Source: M3007 sp031398055
Lineage (GTDB): Bacteria; Bacteroidota; Bacteroidia; Chitinophagales; Saprospiraceae
Length of the DNA: 64,000 nucleotides
Direction: 5' to 3'
Assembly (NCBI GenBank): GCA_031398055.1
Contig: JANNMS010000029.1
Span: 1 to 64,000 of the forward strand
Shown here: piece after piece, positions 16,316-23,129 of the stretch
How positions within the stretch are numbered: position 1 is the first letter of the stretch
How the letters are laid out: every line of letters begins with the position of its first letter
The notes under the pieces: generated by a model
The model's input: the letters and a program-made list of their open reading frames with translations, nothing else
What the model was told of the DNA's origin: nothing
Databases searched by the model: none
Position numbers and translations under genes: made by a program

Positions 16316-17527
16316 ATGCCTACCCGTCTGTTTTTCCTGTTTTTTTTCCTAAAAAATGCCGCGTTCGCCCAAAACTATGTCGTCAACGGCGGTTTTGAAC
16401 GCGATTATGCCGAAAATATCCGGAATTTCCGAAATTCAAAACCCTGCACTTTTACCGGCAACCCGAACATTTTTGACCTGCACGTCGAAAGTTGGCACAC
16501 CTTCAAATTGCAAACGCCCGACCTTTTGGAAATCGACACGACAAAAGATTTGGCCGACTGCCCGCTTGGTTTGCCGAGGCCACATCGCGGCTCGCGGATG
16601 CTCGGTTTGATCATGTTCCACCCCGGTCTCGACGGCGAACACGAGTACGATTACCACGAATATGTCGAAGGAAAACTGGCGCGACCGATCACGCCGGGCA
16701 AAAATTACCGCGTCAGTTTTTGGGTGCGCGCCGAAAAAGAACTCGGAAAAACGCACCTGCAAAAAGTGATCGACCACATTTTGCCGCGCATCGAACCGGT
16801 GCTTTGCGGCAATTTTGGTTTCTATTTTTCGACCGCAAAATCGCTGCCGTCGGAAGATTTTCGGCGCAGCATTTTCAATTACGAACTCCGACCGCAGGTC
16901 AATTTCGCCGAAATCGTCTCGACGCCCGACGGAAATTGGAAAAAATTGAGTGCCGTCTTTCGTGCCGACGAGCCGTTCGCGTATTTTGTTTTTGGCAATT
17001 TTTTCTCCGATGCCGTCACGCCGACCGATTTGCCGGAGGCCGTCCGGCTGGAAATTGATGCAAAAAATGCAGCCGAAACTGACATGTGGAAAAAAGCAAA
17101 ACGCATCGGATATTATTGTTTCGATGATTTTTCAGTGGTCGAGGAAGTTGAAAATGCCGCCCCGCCCGTGGTTTCAAAACTGGAAAAACAATTTTTGGAA
17201 GAAAAGAAAATCACGTTTTCCGCCACCGTGCTTTTTGATTTTGACAAATCGGAACTCAAAACCGATGCCCAGCCGTCACTCGACGAATTGGCCGATTTTT
17301 TAAAAAAAAACAAAGCCGTCCGCCTCGAAATCGGCGGCCACACCGACGACGCGGGCACGACGGAATACAACCTCGATTTGTCCGCCCGACGTGCCGATGC
17401 AGTTTGTAAATATTTGATTTCCAAAGAAATAGATGCTGCGCGGCTCGTGGCACGCGGGTTTGGCGAGGCGGTTCCGGTTTCGGAAAACGAAGCCGAAAAT
17501 CGGCGGGTGGAGTGCCGGGGGATTTAA
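16316..17527 (+). CDS. OmpA-family outer-membrane protein
   Basis: A 403-residue envelope protein. The signal peptide is about residues 1-18 (NAAFA). Residues about 20-280 form a galactose-binding-like beta-sandwich of the type often found in Saprospiraceae (VVNGGFERDY, SWHTF, PHRGSRMLGLIMF, YRVSFWVRAEKELG). The OmpA peptidoglycan-binding domain covers about 295-400: VLFDFDKSELKTDA, LEIGGHTDDAGTTEYNLDLS and LSARRADAV, with the expected aspartate and arginine for diaminopimelate binding. The C-terminus (ENRRVECRGI) is slightly unusual in having a cysteine. A strong terminator follows. It probably links the cell wall to the outer membrane. Confidence 0.9.
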   Translation: MPTRLFFLFFFLKNAAFAQNYVVNGGFERDYAENIRNFRNSKPCTFTGNPNIFDLHVESWHTFKLQTPDLLEIDTTKDLADCPLGLPRPHRGSRMLGLIMFHPGLDGEHEYDYHEYVEGKLARPITPGKNYRVSFWVRAEKELGKTHLQKVIDHILPRIEPVLCGNFGFYFSTAKSLPSEDFRRSIFNYELRPQVNFAEIVSTPDGNWKKLSAVFRADEPFAYFVFGNFFSDAVTPTDLPEAVRLEIDAKNAAETDMWKKAKRIGYYCFDDFSVVEEVENAAPPVVSKLEKQFLEEKKITFSATVLFDFDKSELKTDAQPSLDELADFLKKNKAVRLEIGGHTDDAGTTEYNLDLSARRADAVCKYLISKEIDAARLVARGFGEAVPVSENEAENRRVECRGI

Positions 17528-17540
17528 AAAAAACAAAAAA

Positions 17541-17575
17541 CCCGCTTCCGAAAAACCGGAAGCGGGCTGTTTTTG
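17541..17575 (+). terminator. Rho-independent terminator after OmpA-family gene
   Basis: The stem cccgcttccg / cggaagcggg with a 6-nt loop is preceded by an A-run and followed by gttttt, so it can act in both directions between the OmpA-family gene and the convergent M56 gene. Confidence 0.85.
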
Positions 17576-17599
17576 CTCAATTTTTTAGCCGGGAAATGT

Positions 17600-18859
17600 T
17601 CAGTCCAGTTTGAATTTGATGGGGATGCAGAGTTCAGTACTGACCGGTTTACCATCCAAAACCGCAGGTTTCCAGCGCGGCATCGAACGAATCACGCGAA
17701 CCGCTTCGTCCACCAAAGATTGGTGGCGCGTGCCATTTTTGAATTCTTTTTCATCGATGTCAAAAATCTCCCCGGTTTTGCCCACGACAAATTTGACGAG
17801 CACCACGCCTTCGGCTTTCGCTTTTCTGGCATCCGTTGGGTATTTGATGTTTTCGCCCAAAAATTTGAGCAAAGCATCTGTTCCGCCCGGAAATTCAGCG
17901 TCCGTTTCCGGTTCGCGATTGTCATTTTCTGAATCTTGAATGATTTTTGAAGATTCGACCCCAGCAGTTTGCGCGGCCAAATTCGAGTTTTGAAAAAGAA
18001 AAACCAGCCCAGCCAGCAGCGGCAAAACCAAACTGAATTTCCAGCCCGACCGAGCGGGCGACGCATTTTTAGTCAACATAACGATACGTTTTTTTAGTTG
18101 TGAAGGAAAAAAATGGTTTGCAAAAGCAGGCGCAAGTCCGGACTGCGTCTGCCGTATCAACAAAAGGCCGTATTGTTTTTTATCTGAAATCTGCAAAGTC
18201 GCGGCATCCGCCAAATATTCGTGCACGTTCCGCAGCGCGTTTTTGTACCAAAAAACAAGCGGGTGAAACCAAAAAACGGTGCACAAAATCTCCAAAAAAA
18301 CCACATCGATCGAGTGCCCCCCGCGAACGTGCGCTTTTTCGTGTTCCAACATTTTTTGTAACTCGTCTGACGACTCCCAGTCGTCTGACGAGTCTGCGGG
18401 AGTAATTTTTCCCAAAAAAATCAGGTTGAAAAACGAAAACGGCAGGTGAAATTTTCCAGTTTTCAAAATGCGAAAACCGCCGTCCCACTCCGATTTTGAG
18501 TTTTTTGCAAGCAAAAAAATTTGTCGAAGTCCCCAAAAAAATCGGGCAGCAGCCACCGCAAAACCCAAAAAGTACAGCCCAAAAATCACTTCCTGAAAAC
18601 TCGAAAATTGCTCGGACGACTCCAAATTTTGGAGTTTTTGCATGCCGACCGTGATTTGCGGCAGCACCAAAATTCCAGTCGCCACGACGTTTTCTTTTTC
18701 CAAAAAACTTAGAAGAATTGGCAAGCCGAGACCAGCCAACACGCTGAAAATCAAATAGATGCGATTGATTTTGAAAAAAGTCTCGTGCCGCAGCGCGACC
18801 GAAAAAAGCAGGGCAAAAACGCCCCACCCGACCGTGATTTTTAATAAAAGTAGCAGCAT
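17600..18859 (-). CDS. M56 (BlaR1-like) peptidase with TonB C-terminal domain
   Basis: A 419-residue membrane sensor protease. Hydrophobic helices at about 4-24, 33-52, 90-117 and a later one near 285-300 surround a zinc metallopeptidase centre HEKAH (173-177). Residues about 335-419 form a TonB C-terminal domain (NIKYPTDARKAKAEGVVLVKF, MPRWKPAVLDGKPVSTEL). In BlaR1/MecR1 systems such proteases cleave or relieve a BlaI-type repressor; the BlaI gene lies immediately upstream with a six-base gap. Residues 156-166 (DSSDDWESSDE) are read from a 33-bp palindrome just before the metal site. The ligand is unknown; there is no penicillin-sensor domain, so a beta-lactam role should not be assumed. Confidence 0.9.
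   Translation of the reverse strand: MLLLLLKITVGWGVFALLFSVALRHETFFKINRIYLIFSVLAGLGLPILLSFLEKENVVATGILVLPQITVGMQKLQNLESSEQFSSFQEVIFGLYFLGFAVAAARFFWGLRQIFLLAKNSKSEWDGGFRILKTGKFHLPFSFFNLIFLGKITPADSSDDWESSDELQKMLEHEKAHVRGGHSIDVVFLEILCTVFWFHPLVFWYKNALRNVHEYLADAATLQISDKKQYGLLLIRQTQSGLAPAFANHFFPSQLKKRIVMLTKNASPARSGWKFSLVLPLLAGLVFLFQNSNLAAQTAGVESSKIIQDSENDNREPETDAEFPGGTDALLKFLGENIKYPTDARKAKAEGVVLVKFVVGKTGEIFDIDEKEFKNGTRHQSLVDEAVRVIRSMPRWKPAVLDGKPVSTELCIPIKFKLD
18361..18393. repeat. 33-bp near-palindrome in frame within M56 gene
   Basis: Arms of 15 bp (actcgtctgacgact and its near-perfect complement) flank three bases. It adds 11 codons, keeps the reading frame, and has the same 15-3-15 design as the palindrome inside the PEP-utilising enzyme gene. 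Confidence 0.75.
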
Positions 18860-18865
18860 GGCAAT

Positions 18866-19231
18866 CTATTTTTTATCCAAATTTTCCAGCAATTTCAGCA
18901 TTTCGTCGCGTTCATTTTGGCTCAATTTTTCGTCCGCCGCGAGGTGTGAAACCAGCCGCGCCGCCGATCCGTCGAAAAAATTGGCCACCAAATCGCCCAA
19001 ACTCCGCCGGGCATAATCCTCTTTTTTGACCACCGGAAAATATTCGTGCGTTTTTCCGTAGGCTTTGTGTCCGACGAATTCTTTCTTTTCCAAAATCCGG
19101 ACGACCGACGAAATCGTCGAGTGCGGCGGTCGCGGCCCGCCCATTTTTTCCAAAATATCACTCACCGTGCCGCGCCCGATTTGCCAAATCAGGTGCATGA
19201 TTTGTTCTTCTACTTTCGTCAAACTCTGCAT
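18866..19231 (-). CDS. blaI: BlaI/MecI-type transcriptional repressor
   Basis: A 121-residue winged-helix repressor of the BlaI/MecI/CopY family. The start was set at the ATG before QSLTKVEEQIMHLIWQ, since the upstream extension is translated from a repeat tract. The family pattern is clear: IGRGTVSDILEKM, a PPHSTISSVVRILEKKEFVGHKAYGKTHEY-like wing region (given in parts: HSTISSVVRILEKKEFV and GKTHEYFPVV), then DYARRSLGDLV and a C-terminal dimerisation helix region. It probably represses its own operon, including the M56 protease that follows six bases later. A possible operator is the acgtaa-tt-ttacgt dyad about 100 bp upstream of its start. Confidence 0.92.
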   Translation of the reverse strand: MQSLTKVEEQIMHLIWQIGRGTVSDILEKMGGPRPPHSTISSVVRILEKKEFVGHKAYGKTHEYFPVVKKEDYARRSLGDLVANFFDGSAARLVSHLAADEKLSQNERDEMLKLLENLDKK

Positions 19232-19268
19232 ATTTTGATATTGAGATATTTGGATATTATGATATTGT
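19232..19268. repeat. gatatt-type short repeat tract before blaI
   Basis: Five irregular copies of gatatt (gatattga, gatatttg, gatattat, gatattgt) fill the leader directly upstream of the BlaI start. The same type of tract occurs within the NtrY-like kinase gene at 41316-41357. Confidence 0.65.
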
Positions 19269-19348
19269 TGGTTGGCTGGGACAAAAGTGTGGCGTATTTT
19301 TTGGCTGCACAACTATTTTTTTAGTTTTTTGACGTAATTTTACGTTAA

Positions 19349-20944
19349 TTAGCATTCTGGTAAATTTTCTCCAAATTTTCGCAGTTTTTCGTAGTCAATT
19401 TTTGAATGGTGGCGCGGGTCGCGGGGCATTTTTTCCAACCAACTAATCGGTTTGGCCGCAATTTTCAAATCCTCCCGCACCCTTTTTTGGACTTCCGTCA
19501 AGCAGCCTGCGTTATTCGATTCGACAAAAACCACGACGTTTTCCCCGATTTTCATCACCGTGCCCATCGAAATCTCCGGCAGTTTTTGCAGAAAATTTTC
19601 CACCAAAAATGGCACGACCAATTTCCCATTTTGAAAAAACAAGGTGCTGCACCGCCCGGTCAAAAACAAATTTCCTGACCCGTCCAAAAATCCGCTGTCG
19701 CCCGTCCGATGCCAAATTTTTTGGTTTCTCCCCTCCTTTTGGAGGGGTTGGGGGAGGTTTTCATAAATTTTATTGCGTCGCAACGCCTCGTCATTTTTAA
19801 AATAACTCGCCAAAACGTGCGGCCCAGCGACCACGATTTCACCGATTTCTCCGTCCGGTAAACCCTGCAATTTTTCATTTTCTGATAAAAAAATGGGTTC
19901 GTCGCTGACCCGAATGATTTTCACTTCCGCTTTTCGATAAATTTTCCCGACGGGCAAACCGTCCAAAAACTGCACATTTTCCAGCGCGGCCAAGTCCTCC
20001 GCCGCGACCAAACTGATCGGCTCGGCTTCCGTCGAACCGTAGGCAATCCGCACCGCCGCGCCCGGAAATGCTTTCAAAAAAATGGCTGCCTCGTTCGGAA
20101 AAACGGGCGCGCCGCCGGTGAAAATCTGGGAAATTGGAAAATTAGGAAATTGGAAAATTGGTTTGGCGGCGTTTTTTTCTCTCAAAATATGGTCGGCCAG
20201 CCGCCGCACAAAAAACGGGGAAGCCGTCAGCCGGTTGATTTTGTGCTTTTCAATTTGTCGGAAAATCTCGGCGGCGTCCAATTTTTCGGGCTGCGCGGCT
20301 TTGAATTTTGCGATGACCGAGGTCGCGCCCGCGCCCAAATTGACCAGCAAAACAATCGGCAAAACCGTCATGTCCACGTCGCCGGGACGCGGCTCGATTT
20401 CTTCGGACAACGCATCAAACTGTTCTTTTAAAAAATCATGGCTGCGGAGCGCGGCTTTTGGCGTGCCGGTGCTGCCGGTCGTGAAAGTAATCAACGCGGG
20501 GAACGATGAACTTTGAACGATGAACGATGAACATTTTTGGGCGGTCGCAGCAGGTATTTTCAGGCCAAATTTCATCGGAATTTTGCGGAGCGATTTTGAA
20601 AAAAAAGCCAAAAAACGCACCTTCCAATTTGCCACAAAACCTTGGCACTCAGCTAGTTCGCAGCACAAATTGAGGCGCGACCAACTCACCCATTCGTCCA
20701 AAAAAACCGCCGTCGCCCCGATTTTGAAAATCGCTAAAACGATGCGGTACAAATCAATCGACATCGGCACAAAAACCAAAATGCGGTCGCCGGGGCGGAT
20801 GCCTTTTTTCAAAAAATGGGCAGCGGTGGCATCTATTTTTTCCCGAAGTTCGGAAAAGGAGATGCTTTTTTCGCCTTCCCAAATCGCAATCCGTTCGGGA
20901 TTTTCGACGGCGGCATTTTCAAAAACGGAGTAGATATTTTTCAT
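19349..20944 (-). CDS. AMP-forming acyl ligase, OleC-like C-terminus
   Basis: A 531-residue member of the ANL adenylating superfamily. Seen: the P-loop-like TFTTGSTGTPKAALRSH, the A5 motif AYGSTEAEPIS, the A7/A8 region RTGDSGFLDGSGNLFLTGR, and the C-terminal DPRHHSKIDYEKL where most acyl-CoA ligases have a PRTxxGK motif. The DxRHxxKI ending is that of OleC-type enzymes, which turn beta-hydroxy acids into beta-lactones during olefin biosynthesis; OleA, OleB and OleD are not in this window, so the substrate is open. Its start overlaps the SRPBCC gene by four bases. Three short repeat tracts are read through in frame (residue blocks containing SSFIVQSSSF, FQFPNFPISQ, and LPQPLQKEG), an unusual load for an enzyme. 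The fold could still be intact because the blocks fall between motifs. Confidence 0.85.
   Translation of the reverse strand: MKNIYSVFENAAVENPERIAIWEGEKSISFSELREKIDATAAHFLKKGIRPGDRILVFVPMSIDLYRIVLAIFKIGATAVFLDEWVSWSRLNLCCELAECQGFVANWKVRFLAFFSKSLRKIPMKFGLKIPAATAQKCSSFIVQSSSFPALITFTTGSTGTPKAALRSHDFLKEQFDALSEEIEPRPGDVDMTVLPIVLLVNLGAGATSVIAKFKAAQPEKLDAAEIFRQIEKHKINRLTASPFFVRRLADHILREKNAAKPIFQFPNFPISQIFTGGAPVFPNEAAIFLKAFPGAAVRIAYGSTEAEPISLVAAEDLAALENVQFLDGLPVGKIYRKAEVKIIRVSDEPIFLSENEKLQGLPDGEIGEIVVAGPHVLASYFKNDEALRRNKIYENLPQPLQKEGRNQKIWHRTGDSGFLDGSGNLFLTGRCSTLFFQNGKLVVPFLVENFLQKLPEISMGTVMKIGENVVVFVESNNAGCLTEVQKRVREDLKIAAKPISWLEKMPRDPRHHSKIDYEKLRKFGENLPEC
19728..19760. repeat. In-frame hairpin tract in ligase gene (1)
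   Basis: A cctccttttggagg-type hairpin followed by ttgggggagg is read in frame as NLPQPLQKEG within the region before the A7 motif. Its composition is unlike the flanking codons. Confidence 0.7.
20128..20162. repeat. In-frame ggaaattggaaa tract in ligase gene (2)
   Basis: Repeated ggaaattggaaaatt units encode a phenylalanine/proline-rich block (FQFPNFPISQ) just before the conserved TGGAPV segment. Confidence 0.7.
20501..20532. repeat. In-frame gatgaac heptamers in ligase gene (3)
   Basis: Units gaacgatgaac, tttgaac, gatgaacgatgaac encode the SSFIVQSSSF block just upstream of the P-loop. The same heptamer forms the intergenic tract at 8566-8685. Confidence 0.8.
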
Positions 20945-21504
20945 TTTTTTTCACACAAACGTTTGATATTCAATAAGTTTTGCTCAAAAACCGAGTTGAT
21001 TTTATACCCAGCGAGGTAGGTTTTGAGCATCGTCCAGAGACTTGGTTTTTTCAAAAAAAAGACGGTAAAAGTCAGCCGCGTCCCGCCGCCGGGCAGCGGT
21101 TCATAAATTTGGTCGGTCGCCAAACCGTCCGCCGACATCGAAAATCCGCGCAAGTCGTAGCAAGTCAGCCGCCGTTTTTTGCCCGGGTCGGCAATCAAAA
21201 TTTCCTCGTCCCAGCGGATTCCCTGCTCGTCGGCCTGCGCAAAACAGCGGCGCAGCGAGCCAACTTGCCCGTCCGGCACAGCCTCGGAATTCAACGTAAT
21301 AATATGGTGTACAAAAACTGACCACTGCGTGGCATTTTTCGAATCGCCCAAAAACGCAAAAACGGAGTCGGGCGGCGCGGCAATTTCGACGGTCGTGGCG
21401 ACACAGCGGTAGCCGAATTTTTCGGAAAAATGAAACGGGCTGAAAAAAATCAGGGCAGCAACGGCTGCCGCAACTATTAAACTGAGGGTGGTTAATTTTT
21501 TCAT
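20941..21504 (-). CDS. SRPBCC (polyketide cyclase/START-like) protein
   Basis: A 187-residue protein with one N-terminal hydrophobic helix (about 5-24) acting as a signal anchor, followed by an SRPBCC hydrophobic-ligand-binding domain. The family pattern is seen in TTVEIAAPPDSVFAFLGDSKNATQWSVF-type sequence (split: VEIAAPPDSVFAFLGD and NATQWSVFV), VGSLRRCFAQADEQGIRWDEEI, and a long C-terminal helix. Such domains bind or reshape lipids and polyketides. The gene is the first of a two-gene operon: its stop overlaps the OleC-like ligase start by four bases, so it may present or modify the ligase's substrate at the membrane (inference). Confidence 0.82.
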   Translation of the reverse strand: MKKLTTLSLIVAAAVAALIFFSPFHFSEKFGYRCVATTVEIAAPPDSVFAFLGDSKNATQWSVFVHHIITLNSEAVPDGQVGSLRRCFAQADEQGIRWDEEILIADPGKKRRLTCYDLRGFSMSADGLATDQIYEPLPGGGTRLTFTVFFLKKPSLWTMLKTYLAGYKINSVFEQNLLNIKRLCEKK

Positions 21505-21512
21505 TATTTTTG
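21505..21512 (+). promoter_or_regulatory. Candidate -7 box TATTTTTG
   Basis: Fits TAnnTTTG and lies 15 bp before the DUF433 ATG, in the short gap shared with the divergent SRPBCC gene. No clear -33 TTTG was found. Confidence 0.4.
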
Positions 21513-21527
21513 CACAAACTTTTACTG

Positions 21528-21752
21528 ATGCAATACGAACAATTTATCGAAATCAATCCAAACATCCGTTTCGGAAAACCTTGCATTCGCGGCACTCGGA
21601 TAACTGTCCAGGATATCCTCGAAATGCTGTCGGGCGGGATGTCGTTTGACGGTATTTTAGAAGATTTTCCACAATTGAGCATTGAAAAAATCCGTGCTGC
21701 GTTGGCTTATGCCGCTTCCCGCGAGCGCAAAATCAGAATGGTAGCAGCATAA
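21528..21752 (+). CDS. DUF433 antitoxin
   Basis: A 74-residue protein of the DUF433 family, the usual antitoxin partner of DUF5615 PIN-like toxins. The helix-turn-helix core is visible in FGKPCIRGTRITVQDILEML, followed by SGGMSFDGILEDFPQL and IRAALAYAASRERK. The C-terminal tail probably wraps the toxin. The ATG was chosen over an upstream TTG. The toxin gene follows nine bases after the stop, the normal antitoxin-first order, and the pair is expected to repress its own promoter. Confidence 0.9.
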   Translation: MQYEQFIEINPNIRFGKPCIRGTRITVQDILEMLSGGMSFDGILEDFPQLSIEKIRAALAYAASRERKIRMVAA

Positions 21753-21761
21753 TTTTTGAAT

Positions 21762-22106
21762 ATGAAACTCCTGATTGATGCCAATCTTTCCTACCGAATA
21801 GTCAAAAAAATCAAGCACATTTTTCCGGAAAGTCTGCACGTTGAACGCACCGGGCTTCCCATTCCTGCCTCTGATTCTGAAATTTTCGATTGGGCAAAAG
21901 CCAATAATTATGTCCTGCTGCTCACCCGCGACGAAGATTTTATGCAAATTTTGGAACTCAAAGGATTCCCGCCCAAAGTTATCATGTTGCGGATTGCCAA
22001 CCGTTCGTCCGCCGTTGTTGCTAACCTTTTGGAAAAACACCAGCAAGCCATTTTTGAATTGCTCGAAGACGAGGAACAGGGCATTTTGGAAATTTTTGAG
22101 GTTTAA
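21762..22106 (+). CDS. DUF5615 PIN-like toxin
   Basis: A 114-residue protein of the DUF5615 family (Mut7-C-like/PIN-like nuclease fold). Acidic residues expected at the metal site are visible: the first aspartate in KLLIDANLSYR, then DSEIFDWAKANN and LLLTRDEDFMQI. The order and spacing with DUF433 upstream make a type II toxin-antitoxin module likely; RNase activity is assumed from the fold. Its last four bases overlap the stop region of the convergent acyltransferase-like gene, so transcription from either side could interfere. Confidence 0.88.
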   Translation: MKLLIDANLSYRIVKKIKHIFPESLHVERTGLPIPASDSEIFDWAKANNYVLLLTRDEDFMQILELKGFPPKVIMLRIANRSSAVVANLLEKHQQAIFELLEDEEQGILEIFEV

Positions 22107-23092
22107 ATTTCTTTGCCAAACAACCGATACCGTTTCACTTCTCGCCCCGAAAACGTCGCCGAAACATTGTTCGAAACGTTCGATTGCTCCATAAATGCAT
22201 GCAAAATGTAGTCAAAACCATCGTCGCGGGCGCGTTCGTACAAAATTTTTCCCAAAACCAGACCCAGCCCGGCGTAGCGGTTTTCCAATTTTCGAGCGAT
22301 GGTTTTGATGACGAGGCCGCGTTTTTGGCGGTCGGCGAGGTTCGGCACGGCGAACATCAAACCACAGATTTCGCCATTTTCAGCCTCGGCCAAAATGATA
22401 AAACGCGGGTCGAGGTAATTTTTTAGCGGCAGATATTTTTCCCGAAAATTTTCAAAACCGATGGGCGTGAACAAAAAATTCTGCCGAAAATTGGCGAGGC
22501 AAAAAGTGTGAATTTTGACCAATTCGTCCTCGTATTTTTCCAAATTGATGTTCCTGAACCTGATTTTCTGGTTTTTTGAAAAATCTAAAAATTTTCGGGC
22601 AGCGCGTTTTTCATCAAATTCAAAGGTCGTGTCGAGGTTCGTGGCATAATCTCGGATGCCGTAAAAACCCGTACTTTCCAATATTTTTATATAAAACTGC
22701 GGGTGTTGCAAATCCAATAAATAAGTAAAATCTGGGTTGGAAACGGCTAATCGGTAATTGTCCCAAGTTGAACCGTTCATCGGGCCGAGCAGGTATTTTT
22801 TGCCCAAATTTTTGGCAAAATCGGTGGCGGCGGCCATCATTTTTTCGACGGCTTTTTCATTTTCAAAACCTTCAAACCAACCGAAACACGCGGCTTTTTC
22901 ATTTTCAAAAATCAAATCCGGGTTGTCGGAAACCCAGCAGCAGGCTAAAATTTCATTTTCAAAAACGGAAAAACCCCTGCCGGGAAATGGCAAAACGGAT
23001 GGGAAATTTTTGGCTGCGCCGTAGATTTTGGTGGTCAAATCGGCGTAGACTTTTGAAAAAACGGCGGGGTCGGAGGTGTTTTTTATTTCCAT
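22103..23092 (-). CDS. GNAT-like acyltransferase
   Basis: A soluble protein of 329 residues. It has two GNAT-like halves: an N-terminal part with FPGRGFSVFENEILACCWVSDN and CFGWFEGFENEKAVEKMMAAA, which recalls strands of an N-acyltransferase, and a C-terminal part with FIILAEAENGEICGLMFAVPN and GLGLVLGKILYERARDDGFDYI-type sequence (IARKLENRYAGLGLVLG reads as the acyl-CoA pyrophosphate loop). Similar proteins in Bacteroidota are annotated as GNAT family or hypothetical. The start was set at MEIKNTSDP. Substrate and partner are unknown; it is convergent with, and overlaps, the DUF5615 toxin gene. Confidence 0.65.
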   Translation of the reverse strand: MEIKNTSDPAVFSKVYADLTTKIYGAAKNFPSVLPFPGRGFSVFENEILACCWVSDNPDLIFENEKAACFGWFEGFENEKAVEKMMAAATDFAKNLGKKYLLGPMNGSTWDNYRLAVSNPDFTYLLDLQHPQFYIKILESTGFYGIRDYATNLDTTFEFDEKRAARKFLDFSKNQKIRFRNINLEKYEDELVKIHTFCLANFRQNFLFTPIGFENFREKYLPLKNYLDPRFIILAEAENGEICGLMFAVPNLADRQKRGLVIKTIARKLENRYAGLGLVLGKILYERARDDGFDYILHAFMEQSNVSNNVSATFSGREVKRYRLFGKEI

Positions 23093-23129
23093 AAAATTGA
23101 GAAAAATGGGCAACGAAAATACTTGGGAA

